A stretch of DNA of 64,000 nt from Litorivita pollutaquae (GCF_003205515.1 NZ_KZ826485.1:62001-126000), one strand, 5' to 3'. Positions 1 through 8,753 are shown, counted from the stretch's first letter. The notes: a model not told the origin generated them from the sequence alone. Numbers and translations are program-made.

Positions 1-1604
1 CGGCTCCCGGCAAGCAACTCCAGCTTCTCGAAAAAGCGGCCAAGAAAACCACGAAATTGGCCCGCTACGCGGCCACCTGCGCCACCGTTGCGGATGCGCC
101 GCGAACCTGTATCGATCCATTGCCGCAGGACAAAAGGTTCCGCAGCGAGGCGTGGACCCAATGGCCTTACAACGTCATTCACCAAGGCTTTTTGCTGAAC
201 CAGCAATGGTGGCACAATGCGACGACCGGCATCGCAGGTATGACCAAGCAGCACGAGAACGTGGTGGAGTTCGCCGCGCGCCAGATGCTTGATGTGTTTT
301 CTCCGTCCAATTCCTTCATGACCAACCCGGATATTTTGCAAAAGACACTGCGTGAAGGCGGCTGGAACCTTATACGCGGCTGGCAGAATTTCGTTGAAGA
401 CGCGACGCGGCTGAACACCGGTCAGAAGCCCGCTGGCGCGGAGGACTTCGAAGTTGGCCGCAACCTCGCCACCACCCCCGGAAAAGTCGTCTACCGCAAC
501 CGGTTGATCGAGTTGATCCAATACGCCCCGACGACCGACAAAGTGCGCCCCGAACCGATCCTGATCGTGCCGGCATGGATCATGAAATACTATATTCTGG
601 ATCTCGGCGAGACGAATTCGATGGTCCGCTTCCTGACCGATCAGGGTTTTACCGTGTTCATGGTGTCATGGATGAACCCCCATGCCGAGGATCGCGATCT
701 TGGTATGGATGATTACATATCGCTTGGGGTCATCGAGGCGTTGGACGCGGTGCAGGCCATCACGGCGCGTGAAAAAGTGCACGCCGTTGGCTACTGCCTC
801 GGGGGGACGCTCCTGTCGATTGCGGCGGCCACCTTGGCGCGTGAGGGCGACACCCGCCTCAAAACCCTGACGTTGCTCGCCGCGCAAACGGATTTCACCG
901 AAGCCGGGGAGCTGCAGCTTTTTATCAACGACAGCCAGCTCACCTTTCTCGAAGATATGATGTGGAATCAGGGTTATCTCGACACGACGCAAATGGCCGG
1001 AACGTTTCAGCTCTTGCGCTCCAACGATTTGATTTGGTCGTATATGATCCACGACTACCTGATGGGGGAACGCACCCCGATGATCGACCTGATGGCGTGG
1101 AATGCGGATGCGACGCGGATGCCTTACCGGATGCATTCCGAATATCTGCGCAGCCTTTATCTGAACAATGATCTGGCGGAGGGGCGATATCATGTCGGTG
1201 ATCGGCCGGTGACCGTATCCGATATTCGCGCGCCTGTGTTCTTGGTCGGGACAGAACGGGACCACGTGGCACCATGGCATTCGGTCTATAAATTCAACCT
1301 GCTCTCGGACACGGATGTCACATTTGTGCTGACCAGCGGCGGGCATAATGCGGGCATCGTATCAGAACCCGGCCATCCCCACCGGCATTACCGGATCGCG
1401 TCGCAGGCAAAAGATGCGCCCTATATCGGTCCGGATCTTTGGATGGCACAGACCGCCCCGGTCGACGGATCATGGTGGCCAGCACTGACCGATTGGCTGG
1501 CCAAGCAATCGGGCGCGCCCACATCGCCCCCGCCCCTCGGGGCGCGCGACGCCGGATATCCCCCGCTCTGCGATGCGCCCGGCACCTACGTGTTTCAAAA
1601 ATGA
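1..1604 (+). CDS. phaC: Class I poly(3-hydroxyalkanoate) synthase (5'-truncated by window edge)
   Basis: This enzyme polymerises (R)-3-hydroxyacyl-CoA into intracellular polyester granules with release of CoA. The reading frame is open from base 3 with no stop, so the true start lies left of the window; about 530 residues are visible against the roughly 580-600 usual for class I PhaC. The lipase-like box GYCLGG carries the nucleophilic Cys codon at 795-797. Downstream come the GTERDH segment (catalytic Asp) and SGGHNAG (catalytic His), so the Cys/Asp/His triad is complete. The conserved PhaC N-terminal region with WPYN and NQQWW is also present. The MaoC-Pta and acetate kinase genes follow on the same strand after a 428-base gap. 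Such genes often sit together in alphaproteobacteria, and an overflow-carbon role is inferred. Confidence 0.95.
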   Translation, partial: APGKQLQLLEKAAKKTTKLARYAATCATVADAPRTCIDPLPQDKRFRSEAWTQWPYNVIHQGFLLNQQWWHNATTGIAGMTKQHENVVEFAARQMLDVFSPSNSFMTNPDILQKTLREGGWNLIRGWQNFVEDATRLNTGQKPAGAEDFEVGRNLATTPGKVVYRNRLIELIQYAPTTDKVRPEPILIVPAWIMKYYILDLGETNSMVRFLTDQGFTVFMVSWMNPHAEDRDLGMDDYISLGVIEALDAVQAITAREKVHAVGYCLGGTLLSIAAATLAREGDTRLKTLTLLAAQTDFTEAGELQLFINDSQLTFLEDMMWNQGYLDTTQMAGTFQLLRSNDLIWSYMIHDYLMGERTPMIDLMAWNADATRMPYRMHSEYLRSLYLNNDLAEGRYHVGDRPVTVSDIRAPVFLVGTERDHVAPWHSVYKFNLLSDTDVTFVLTSGGHNAGIVSEPGHPHRHYRIASQAKDAPYIGPDLWMAQTAPVDGSWWPALTDWLAKQSGAPTSPPPLGARDAGYPPLCDAPGTYVFQK

Positions 1605-2032
1605 GAGCCGATGAATGACACTCCCGGGACAGGTGCCTGCGGGTGGACCAAGGCAATGCCCAGCGCCCATGCGCCAGCACGCGAGAGGCCGCCGGCGATG
1701 GGTGCCAAGGCGTTTTGTCGCCCGCGCCGCTGGAGGCCCGTTTTCTGCGGTGGTCGGGAAAACGCGCCTGAACCGCAGCTCGCCGCAGCCACCACGGGCA
1801 AGACGAGGCGTGGCGTGGAAATTCAACACACAGCGAGCGCGATGCAGATTTCAAGTCAGACCGCCAGAAGGCCGCACATATCAAAGGCAAATCCTCTGCC
1901 CTTGCCGCATTGCGCGCGGTTGCCGCATTCCGACCGGTTGAAACCCTCGCCGAAACATTCAAGGATAGGTTATCCGACGCTGATCCCGCGCTTTCAGGGG
2001 TCTGAAACCCCCGCAAAAACTGGACACCCCTC
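1605..2032. other. Intergenic region between phaC and the MaoC-Pta gene
   Basis: This 428-base gap holds several open frames on both strands, but none has a convincing ribosome binding site or family-like protein sequence. No FNR-type box, strong hairpin with a T-run, or RNA gene was recognised. It probably carries the promoter of the following two-gene operon, though no clear -35/-10 pair stands out. Confidence 0.4.
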
Positions 2033-3430
2033 ATGCAATTCATAGAAAACAAAACCTTCGACGAGCTTCAAATCGGTGACAGTGCGGAACTGACACGCAA
2101 GCTGACCGCTCAGGACATCGAGCTTTTCGCCGTGATGTCCGGCGATGTGAATCCGGCCCATGTCGACGAAGCCTTCGCCAAATCCGATATCTTTCACAAG
2201 GTTATCGCACACGGCATGTGGGGCGGCGCCTTGGTTTCGGCGGTCCTCGGAACAGAGCTGCCCGGCCCCGGAACAATCTATCTCAATCAGAGCATGAGCT
2301 TTCTACATCCGGTCGGGCTTGGCGATACTGTTACGGTTCGAGTGACCGTCCGCGACAAGGACGCCGCAAATCATCACGTCACCCTCGATTGCCTGTGCCT
2401 GAACCAAAGCGGCGAAACCGTGATTCAGGGGGAGGCTTTGGTCATCGCCCCGGCCGACAAAGTGCGGCGTCCGCGCGCGGTCCTGCCGGAGGTTCACCTG
2501 CATGAACGCGGCGCGCGGTTTAAGGATCTGATCGAGGCGACCGCCGCGCTTCCCGCAGTGCCCACAGCGGTTGTTCATCCCTGCGATGCGCTCTCGTTAC
2601 GGGGGGCACTTGAGGCGGGATCGCAGGGTATTATCATCCCGGTGCTTATCGGTCCGCGCGCAAAAATCGAAGCCACCGCAGAGGAAATCGGCCACAAGCT
2701 GACCGACATAGAGATCATCGATGTCCCCCACAGCCACGCTGCGGCGGAAAAAGCCGTAGCGCTTGCACGTTCTGGCGAGGTCAGCATGCTGATGAAAGGC
2801 AAGCTCCATTCGGACGAATTGCTCGCGCCCGTGGTGGACCGGCAGACCGGATTGCGCACCGAAAAACGCATCAGCCACGTTTTTGTCCTCGATGTGCCGA
2901 CCTATCCAAAACCGTTGCTGATCAGCGATGCCGCGATCAATATTTTTCCGGATCTGGAAGACAAATGCGACATCGTTCAAAATGCCATCGACTTGGGTCA
3001 GGCGCTGGGAATTGCTTGCCCGAAGGTCGCTCTTTTGTCGGCGGTGGAAACCGTGATGCCAAGCATTCCGTCAACCGTTGAGGCGGCGGCACTTTGTAAA
3101 ATGGCGGCGCGCGGGCAGATCACCGGCGGGATGCTCGACGGCCCCTTGGCCTTCGATAATGCCATTTCCAAATCGGCGGCCGAAACCAAAGGCATCGTTT
3201 CCGAGGTCGCCGGCGACGCCGACGTTTTGATCGTGCCGGACCTTGAAGCCGGCAATATGCTGGCAAAGCAATTGATCCATCTTGCCGGGGCGGATGCCGC
3301 TGGTCTCGTTCTGGGCGCGCGGATACCGATCGTGCTGACCAGCCGCTCGGACGGGGTGATGTCGCGCCTCGCTTCCGCCGCTATGGCACAGCTTTTCGTG
3401 CACCGGCGCGGTGCGGAGTTCACGATATGA
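2033..3430 (+). CDS. Bifunctional MaoC-type enoyl-CoA hydratase / phosphate acetyltransferase
   Basis: This is a fusion of two domains in 465 residues. Residues about 1-145 are a MaoC hot-dog hydratase-like domain, with the hydratase motif region GDVNPAHVDE near residue 40 and AHGMWGG after it. Residues about 160-465 form a phosphate acetyl/butyryltransferase (PTA_PTB) domain. The architecture matches the known bifunctional enoyl-CoA hydratase/phosphate acetyltransferase family. The Pta half would convert acyl-CoA and phosphate to acyl-phosphate. The kinase gene downstream overlaps by 4 bases (ATGA), so translation is probably coupled and acyl-phosphate can be used for ATP. The MaoC half may supply or consume hydroxyacyl-CoA linked to the neighbouring PHA synthase; that link is inference. 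Acyl-chain preference cannot be read from sequence. Confidence 0.9.
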   Translation: MQFIENKTFDELQIGDSAELTRKLTAQDIELFAVMSGDVNPAHVDEAFAKSDIFHKVIAHGMWGGALVSAVLGTELPGPGTIYLNQSMSFLHPVGLGDTVTVRVTVRDKDAANHHVTLDCLCLNQSGETVIQGEALVIAPADKVRRPRAVLPEVHLHERGARFKDLIEATAALPAVPTAVVHPCDALSLRGALEAGSQGIIIPVLIGPRAKIEATAEEIGHKLTDIEIIDVPHSHAAAEKAVALARSGEVSMLMKGKLHSDELLAPVVDRQTGLRTEKRISHVFVLDVPTYPKPLLISDAAINIFPDLEDKCDIVQNAIDLGQALGIACPKVALLSAVETVMPSIPSTVEAAALCKMAARGQITGGMLDGPLAFDNAISKSAAETKGIVSEVAGDADVLIVPDLEAGNMLAKQLIHLAGADAAGLVLGARIPIVLTSRSDGVMSRLASAAMAQLFVHRRGAEFTI

Positions 3431-4653
3431 CCGGCGATATCCTGACGTTGAATGCGGGGTCTTCGAGCATAAAGTTCGCGGTCTTTGCCCCCGAACATCC
3501 TGACAAAACAGCCCGCATCACGGGCAAGATCGCGGGCATCGGGGGGGCACCGGTTTTCACCGCGCAGGACCGCACAGGCACAGCCTTGCCTGCCGGCCCG
3601 CTCGACGCGCTTGATCCTTCCTCCAGCCACGAAAATTTGGTTGCCCTTTTGTTGGAATGGCTCGAGCAGCAACTTGCAGGGCAACCGCTCGGGATCGTAG
3701 GGCACCGGGTTGTGCACGGCGGGCGGACCTTCGGTCAGCCCGTCCGCATCACCGATGCGATTCTGGACGAGCTCGAAACGCTCGTGCCGCTGGCGCCGCT
3801 CCATCAGCCACACAATCTTTCGGCGATCCACGCCGTTGCAAACTGGCGACCAGACTTAACTCAGATCGCGTGCTTCGACACGGGGTTTCATCGCACGCAA
3901 CACCGGCTGGCGACGCTGTTCGCCCTGCCGCGCGCTCTTAGCGACGAGGGGGTTATTCGATACGGGTTCCACGGTCTGTCTTACGATTATATGGCCCGTG
4001 TGCTGCCCGAACAGATCGGAGCCAAGGCGGACGGGCGGGTCATTGTCGCCCATCTCGGCAACGGGGCCAGCATGTGCGCGATGCAAAACCGCAAGAGCGT
4101 CGCAACAAGCATGGGGTTCACGGCGCTTGACGGTCTTATGATGGGACGCAGGTGCGGTGCATTGGATCCGGGTGTTGTGCTGTATCTGTTGCAATCGAAG
4201 GGCATGGATGCCGCACAGATCGAAACGCTCCTCTACAAAAACTCCGGCCTGCTTGGCGTCTCCGGCGTCAGCAATAATATGAAGGTCTTGGAAGATAGCG
4301 ACGCACCGACCGCCCGCGAGGCCATTGACCTCTATGCCTATCGCGCCGCCAGCACGCTGGCGGGTCTTGTTCCCGCCCTTGGTGGACTTGATGCCCTCGT
4401 GTTCACCGCCGGAATTGGCGAAAATTCCTCGTGTATCCGGCGGGCGATCTGTGACCGGCTGCAATGGTTGGGGATCAAGATAGATGCCGGCGCAAACGAC
4501 GTGAATGCCATCAAAATCAGCACGGAAACCTCTGCCGTTGATGTCCTTGTCTTGCCGACAAACGAAGAGGCCGTGATTGCAGATGCCTGCCGGACCCTGA
4601 TGAATGCGCCGAGTGCGCAAACGCCGCAGCCCCACGAAAGCCCCGATAGTTGA
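3427..4653 (+). CDS. ackA: Acetate/propionate kinase
   Basis: This kinase catalyses reversible phosphate transfer between acyl-phosphate and ADP, giving substrate-level ATP and acetate (or propionate/butyrate). Family signatures are all visible in its 408 residues: LNAGSSSIKF at the N-terminus, VGHRVVHGG, FDTGFH, YGFHGLSYDY, HLGNGAS, and FTAGIGENS near the C-terminus, matching the ASKHA fold. It starts inside the stop codon of the MaoC-Pta gene, forming a two-gene operon. Position beside phaC and the FNR-boxed stress operon suggests use under oxygen limitation. The last 15 residues are a polar tail beyond the usual core. Confidence 0.95.
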   Translation: MTGDILTLNAGSSSIKFAVFAPEHPDKTARITGKIAGIGGAPVFTAQDRTGTALPAGPLDALDPSSSHENLVALLLEWLEQQLAGQPLGIVGHRVVHGGRTFGQPVRITDAILDELETLVPLAPLHQPHNLSAIHAVANWRPDLTQIACFDTGFHRTQHRLATLFALPRALSDEGVIRYGFHGLSYDYMARVLPEQIGAKADGRVIVAHLGNGASMCAMQNRKSVATSMGFTALDGLMMGRRCGALDPGVVLYLLQSKGMDAAQIETLLYKNSGLLGVSGVSNNMKVLEDSDAPTAREAIDLYAYRAASTLAGLVPALGGLDALVFTAGIGENSSCIRRAICDRLQWLGIKIDAGANDVNAIKISTETSAVDVLVLPTNEEAVIADACRTLMNAPSAQTPQPHESPDS

Positions 4654-4671
4654 CCTGTGATCACGGGTCAA
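4650..4671. repeat. Inverted repeat overlapping the ackA stop codon
   Basis: The 22-base segment TTGACC...GGTCAA pairs over 9 positions (one G-T wobble) around a GATC loop. No T-run follows on the plus strand, so it is a poor intrinsic terminator. It could be an operator-like palindrome or a 3'-end stabilising hairpin for the pta-ack message. Confidence 0.45.
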
Positions 4672-4977
4672 AGCGGCACCCGCAAGGCGCGGCGATCGGT
4701 GCACATGCCCTAGGTAACCTCAGCTTATCACAATCCGCTCTCAACCGGGTTGCGACGCTGCGGCCGCAGACGGGGTTCATCAAGGGGGGCATCTTGGCCG
4801 CCTCTGCGGCCTTGCAGCCTGTGGCTCTATCGGCTGCGGTCACGCATCGCTGTCAATGCCGGCGCGGTGCAGCCGTGCGCCATTACGACACTCAACAAGC
4901 CGCGCCCCCTGCCGACCAAAGTCGCGACCAGCCAGAGGCTTTCGACCAACTGTGTCCGCAGTTCATTGTGGCTTTGC
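4672..4977. other. Convergent intergenic region
   Basis: This is about 306 bases between the converging ackA and AhpD-like genes. Open frames cross it but lack ribosome binding sites and recognisable protein character. No classical terminator with a T-run, no RNA gene and no repeat was recognised. Confidence 0.4.
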
Positions 4978-5343
4978 TCAGACTGATGCTGGCGCGGTGG
5001 CTGTGGTGCCCGTCGCTTCGCCGAAGGCGCGCAACGCTTCGGCACCGTAGACAGAGGCCGGCCCGCCGCCCATGAGAATGGCAATCCCGATCATTTCCGT
5101 CACTTCCTGCCGCGTGGCACCGGCCTTGGCGACCGCTTGCGAATGATGCGCAATGCAGCCATCGCAGCGGACAGAGATCGCGATGGCAAAGGCGATCAAT
5201 TCCTTCATCTTGGTGGACAGCGCCCCTTCTGCAGTCGCCTGCATCACCAAGCGCCCGAAGGCCGCCGTCGTGTCCGGAATTTCAATCGACAGATCCGCAT
5301 AGCCAGAGTGATACTCGTTGGCGATCGTCGCATAATTTTTCAC
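4978..5343 (-). CDS. AhpD-like / carboxymuconolactone decarboxylase family protein
   Basis: This small CMD-family protein (121 residues) carries the redox motif CDGC followed by IAHHSQ, as in AhpD-type alkylhydroperoxidases, where the two Cys and nearby His form the active site. It is cytosolic and probably removes peroxides or acts as a thiol reductase; the substrate is unknown. The GTG at 5343 is chosen as start because AAAGGAG ends 6 bases upstream. An ATG 10 codons further upstream (5367) would place that Shine-Dalgarno inside the gene. It is the last gene of the minus-strand stress group and lies 127 bases after the HdeD-like gene. Confidence 0.82.
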   Translation of the reverse strand: MKNYATIANEYHSGYADLSIEIPDTTAAFGRLVMQATAEGALSTKMKELIAFAIAISVRCDGCIAHHSQAVAKAGATRQEVTEMIGIAILMGGGPASVYGAEALRAFGEATGTTATAPASV

Positions 5344-5470
5344 GTCATACTCCTTTCTCTGCGTCATGCTCTTCCCTTTCGTGATGCTCTTGCCCAATGC
5401 GCGGAGCGCATCAGGGGCTCATATCCGTCCTGTCACGCCTCGGGCCGGTACATCGGCCGGCGCCTTGGGA

Positions 5471-6028
5471 TCAGGTGACCGAGCGCGCGGCTATGGCGAT
5501 CAACACCATGGAAACGCCGGTACTGACAAAATCGATGCCGAACAGGACCCCGAGAAGCACCGCAGATGCTTCCGGAAGCGCCATGAGGACGAAGCCACCC
5601 AATGCGATACTGATCACCGCAGAGGCCAGAATCCATCCCCAGTTCGGACTTGGACGCACCCAGAATGCGAAGGAGGATTGTGCGATACCTGTCAGCAGAA
5701 AAACGATCCCCACCAGCACCGTCAGAGCAATCAGGCCTTGCGCAGGAAACACGAGCAAAAGCGCCCCCGCCACCAGCGGCACAAGGCCACCCATGAGTTG
5801 CCAAGCAAAAAGACCCGTTCCACGGAACGAAAAGGCCGAAGCAACCGCAATGATACCGCTGATGAACATCAGCCACCCGATCAGAATGCCAATGATCAAT
5901 GAGCTGAGGACCGGCATCAAAAGCGCACCAATTCCGAGGGCGATCATCACGATGCCAGTCCAAAGCCAAATTTTTCTCATTCGGGCCAAAAGGGTTTCGG
6001 CCGGAGGGGTATGGGAAGGTGATGCCAT
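5471..6028 (-). CDS. HdeD family (DUF308) membrane protein
   Basis: This 185-residue integral membrane protein has about six hydrophobic segments starting near residue 20 (IWLWTGIVMIALGIG) and ends in a short tail. Segment pattern and length match HdeD/DUF308 proteins, linked in enterobacteria to acid resistance at high cell density. Its molecular activity is not known. It lies 57 bases downstream of the bacterioferritin gene on the same strand, so it probably shares the promoter at the FNR-type box further upstream. The name is assigned by family resemblance only. Confidence 0.82.
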   Translation of the reverse strand: MASPSHTPPAETLLARMRKIWLWTGIVMIALGIGALLMPVLSSLIIGILIGWLMFISGIIAVASAFSFRGTGLFAWQLMGGLVPLVAGALLLVFPAQGLIALTVLVGIVFLLTGIAQSSFAFWVRPSPNWGWILASAVISIALGGFVLMALPEASAVLLGVLFGIDFVSTGVSMVLIAIAARSVT

Positions 6029-6085
6029 TTCGATCTTGGCCTCCTTGAAAAGCAGCGCGGTCAGCGCCGGAGTTGCATTGCTGCG

Positions 6086-6568
6086 CTAAGCTGTCTCGGA
6101 CGGGCCGATTTGCAGCGCTGTGAAAGCTGGTTCACCCATCCGCCGCAGGAGCGACACTTGCAGGTCCAGCCAAGCCATATGGCCCTCTTCATCCATTGCG
6201 GTGCGCTCAAAAAGAACGCGCGTTCCGATGTCATTGGCCGCATCCGCATCCCGCGCGGCCTGGGAATAGAAACGGATGGCGTCCTTTTCATCGGCCAAAT
6301 CAACCTCGAACATGTCCTGCAAGGATTGCGCTTTCGCTGGAACTTTCGCGGGTTTCATTTCCGGAACACCCCCAAGGAACATCATGCGCCGCGCATATTC
6401 TTCGGCATGCCCAAGCTCTTCGAGCATCTCGGCACGCATCTTTTCGGCCAGTTTATCCAGCCCCCAGTCCTCGGCTGTCAGAATATGGAGAAGATACTGA
6501 TTCACAGCCGCCAGTTCCATCGACAGGGCCGTTTGCAGATTTTCCAACGTTTTGCTTTTGTCGTTCAT
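6086..6568 (-). CDS. bfr: Bacterioferritin (haem-Met site replaced by Leu)
   Basis: This 160-residue four-helix ferritin oxidises Fe(II) and stores iron as mineral. Numbering aligns directly with E. coli Bfr: the ferroxidase ligands Glu18, Glu51, His54, Glu94, Glu127 and His130 are all present (MELAAVNQY, EELGHAEE, ADEKDA, DEEGHM). The position of the axial haem ligand Met52 is Leu (E-L-G-H instead of E-M-x-H), so haem between subunits is not expected through the usual ligand. It sits 38 bases after the disrupted YflT-like gene and 57 bases before the HdeD-like gene, in a stress operon. A role in iron detoxification during oxygen shifts is inferred. Confidence 0.9.
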   Translation of the reverse strand: MNDKSKTLENLQTALSMELAAVNQYLLHILTAEDWGLDKLAEKMRAEMLEELGHAEEYARRMMFLGGVPEMKPAKVPAKAQSLQDMFEVDLADEKDAIRFYSQAARDADAANDIGTRVLFERTAMDEEGHMAWLDLQVSLLRRMGEPAFTALQIGPSETA

Positions 6569-6606
6569 GGCTTTTCCCTTTTAGGTTTGGTGCCGCCCTC
6601 GAATGG

Positions 6607-7181
6607 CTATTCACTCCAACTGTGCAGGTGAACATCTCGACCGGAATGGCCCTTAAGGATCTTCACGGCCAGTTCCTCCTTGGCCTTATCGACGGTTCTC
6701 ACCCAAAGCAGGATGCCGCCATTGCGGATTTGATCGGCATAATAGTCTTTGTGGTGCTGACCGACACGCCGCGCCAGAAGCGTTCCAACCACCGCAGCCG
6801 GTCCACCTCCGATCGCAATCGCTGCGATCGAGGCGGCCAGCGTCGACACCGGTGTCAGCATGGCCGCCATGGCGATGTAAGTCCCAAAAAGAAGAAACCG
6901 CCAGAAATCGCGCCTTCCAATTCGCCGATGGCTTCCTCAGAAACAAAAGCGGCGCGCGGAGCATCCGGGTTATCTTGCAAATCTTCGGCACGCCAATAGG
7001 CCGAGCCGAGTTTCTCCCGCATGGCCTCTTTGCTACCGAGCAGGCTGATGTCGGCGCGGCTGAACCCGGACATGCGCAGATCATAAATCGCCTGCTGCAG
7101 GGTCTCGAAACTGTCGAATACACCGACGGCTTCGGGAACATTGATATATGTGCTGTGGTGGGCATCTTGTGCGATGGTCAT
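6607..7181 (-). pseudogene. YflT-like general stress protein, reading frame interrupted
   Basis: Two overlapping frames join into one sensible protein. The upstream part (7181 to about 6885) gives an N-terminal domain with VGVFDSFETLQQAI and SRADISLLG, like YflT/general stress protein 17M domains. The downstream part (to 6607) gives a glycine-rich membrane segment (AAIAIGGGPAAVVG) and a basic tail. The first frame ends at a TGA at 6855. On the coding strand the join is a run of five T before GGG (6886-6890). One more T would fuse the frames into about 190 residues. This may be a true inactivating deletion, a sequencing error, or frameshifting. The FNR-type box at 7234-7247 lies about 53 bases upstream. 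Confidence 0.65.
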
Positions 7182-7233
7182 ATCCGGCCTCCTGCGCTGT
7201 TATCGCTGTCTAGCCCGCCGCGTGACGCGGTGA

Positions 7234-7247
7234 TTGACATTGATCAA
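7234..7247 (-). promoter_or_regulatory. FNR/Anr-type binding site
   Basis: TTGAC-ATTG-ATCAA matches the FNR consensus TTGAT-N4-ATCAA at 9 of 10 defined positions. Its centre at 7240.5 suits a class II site (-41.5), placing the transcription start near 7199 and a weak -10 (TAGACA, 7207-7212 on the minus strand) just ahead of the stress gene that starts at 7181. The inferred regulon is the YflT-like, bfr, hdeD-like and ahpD-like genes. Confidence 0.7.
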
Positions 7248-7279
7248 TCGTTGAACATGGCGGCAAAGAGCCATCTGCG

Positions 7280-7624
7280 CTAACGGTCTGGCCCCGATTG
7301 CCAGATCGGAAGCGTAACCTCGTGGTCGAGATGCGCCAGACGCCGCTTGAGGTCGGCGTTTTCCTCAACCAGCACCAGAACAACGGCGACCCCGGCGAGG
7401 TTGAGCGACAAATCCTTTTGAAGCCGCCGGACACGATGCACCACGGCGATACTTGAACCGTAGAACCGCCACTGCGCGGGGCCGGGCCCATATGGCTCCA
7501 GAATGCCCTCGTCGACCAATTCGACCACCCAATCCGCAGAGCACCCGCCGACCCGGCAGAGCTCTTTCAACGTGACCGTGGTGACCACTTCTCCTGTTGG
7601 AACCAATTCATTGTCTGAAGCCAT
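7280..7624 (-). CDS. cbpM: Chaperone modulator CbpM-like protein
   Basis: This is a 114-residue MerR-like helix-turn-helix protein lacking a sensor domain, as in CbpM, which binds the J-domain of CbpA and blocks its co-chaperone and DNA-binding activity. The N-terminal half has the recognition-like segment LKELCRVGGCSADWV, and the second half is an amphipathic helix (HRVRRLQKDL, ENADLKRRL). The start at 7624 is chosen over an upstream frame extension because a G-rich Shine-Dalgarno (GGGGTAGGA) precedes it and the preceding cbpA gene ends at 7629, only 4 bases away. The tight spacing after cbpA is the expected operon order. Confidence 0.88.
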   Translation of the reverse strand: MASDNELVPTGEVVTTVTLKELCRVGGCSADWVVELVDEGILEPYGPGPAQWRFYGSSIAVVHRVRRLQKDLSLNLAGVAVVLVLVEENADLKRRLAHLDHEVTLPIWQSGPDR

Positions 7625-7628
7625 TGTC

Positions 7629-8594
7629 CTACCCCTTCCGTCCCGCGCGCGGATCATAATCCATCTCGCGCGCCATCTGTTGGTAAAGCTCGCGCGCTTT
7701 CTCGGATTCCGTCGGTGGGATAACAATTTTGACCACCGCAATGAGATCGCCCGGCGGTTTGCCCGGTATGCCGCGGCCTTTAAGGCGCAGTTTTCGTCCC
7801 GATTGTGAATGTTTCGGCACTGTCAGTTGCACCGATCCACCGGGCGTGGCGTAGTCGACCCGCGCACCGAGCGCCGCTTCCCACGGCGTGACGGGCAATT
7901 CCATGATCACATCCCTGCCTTCAAGGCGGACCCCCGGCGTGGGTTTGATCGCCACCTCAAGATATAGGTCTCCCGCTGCCCCCTTGCCCAATCCGGGCGA
8001 TCCCTGCCCCGCCAGACGGATATGTTGTCCATCGCAGACCCCTTTAGGGATGGACACCCGAATGGTCTTTTCGCCCAGAACCACATGACCGGAGGCGTCG
8101 CGTTCCGGTTTTCTCATCCCGACATCCATCGACCCGCCTTTGTATGCGGTATCAAGGTCGATGGTGATTTTCGCATGGTGATCCTGACCTGCTGCATGAA
8201 ACTGTCCGCCGCCGCGCATGTCAGGCCGCGCCTGTCCGCGCCGGGCAAACAGCTCATCAAAGAACGCGCCAAATTGGTCAGGATCGGTTTCGGTATATCC
8301 GCCGCCAGAGAATTCGAACCCTTCGTCCCAATCGGGGGGCGGCCGGAACGCTTGGCCTTCTTTCCAATCTGCGCCGAGCTGGTCGTAAGCCGCGCGTTTC
8401 TCCGGGTCTTGCAGAACTTCATAGGCCTCGCCGACGTCCTTGAATTTTTGCTCTGCATCGGCAGCTTCGGGGCCGGTGTTCACATCAGGATGATATTTGC
8501 GCACCAGTTTGCGGTAGGCGCGCTTGATCTCCTCCTGAGAAGCGCCGCGCTCAACCCCGAGCGTCTTGTAATAATCCTTGTACTCCATGGTCAT
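7629..8594 (-). CDS. cbpA: DnaJ-like co-chaperone CbpA
   Basis: This 321-residue J-domain protein has residues 5-70 as a J domain with the HPD motif (KYHPDVN) that stimulates DnaK ATPase. A Gly/Phe-rich linker follows, then a C-terminal substrate-binding region with DLYLEV and [10 protein letters not shown] repeats typical of DnaJ CTD I/II. The zinc-finger Cys repeats of DnaJ are absent, as in CbpA. The start has AAAGGA 5 bases upstream. cbpM follows 4 bases after the stop. It probably acts in protein folding during starvation or stress, in line with neighbouring genes. Confidence 0.92.
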   Translation of the reverse strand: MTMEYKDYYKTLGVERGASQEEIKRAYRKLVRKYHPDVNTGPEAADAEQKFKDVGEAYEVLQDPEKRAAYDQLGADWKEGQAFRPPPDWDEGFEFSGGGYTETDPDQFGAFFDELFARRGQARPDMRGGGQFHAAGQDHHAKITIDLDTAYKGGSMDVGMRKPERDASGHVVLGEKTIRVSIPKGVCDGQHIRLAGQGSPGLGKGAAGDLYLEVAIKPTPGVRLEGRDVIMELPVTPWEAALGARVDYATPGGSVQLTVPKHSQSGRKLRLKGRGIPGKPPGDLIAVVKIVIPPTESEKARELYQQMAREMDYDPRAGRKG

Positions 8595-8753
8595 CTATTT
8601 CCTTTGGGTCCAAGTGCGGCACCCATAGGCGCACCGCGTCCGTTCATGCCAAGTTCAAAAGCGGCCTGCGCCCGCGCACAAAGTGTTGATCATCGCAGAC
8701 ATGGCGGGCCATGCTCCGGCGCAGCCTCTCCGCCGAGGCCGCAGCGCCGCACG
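8595..8753. other. Region downstream of the small ORF, upstream of cbpA
   Basis: These 159 bases should hold the cbpA-cbpM promoter on the minus strand. A TGATCA palindrome within TTGATCATC (near 8685) resembles one half of an FNR site, but the second half is missing. Nothing else is recognised. Confidence 0.3.

Noticed and set aside
1318-2052. Long minus-strand open frame across the phaC 3' end and following gap
   Set aside because: It overlaps a real gene, has no ribosome binding site and an Arg-rich composition typical of an antisense shadow in GC-rich DNA.
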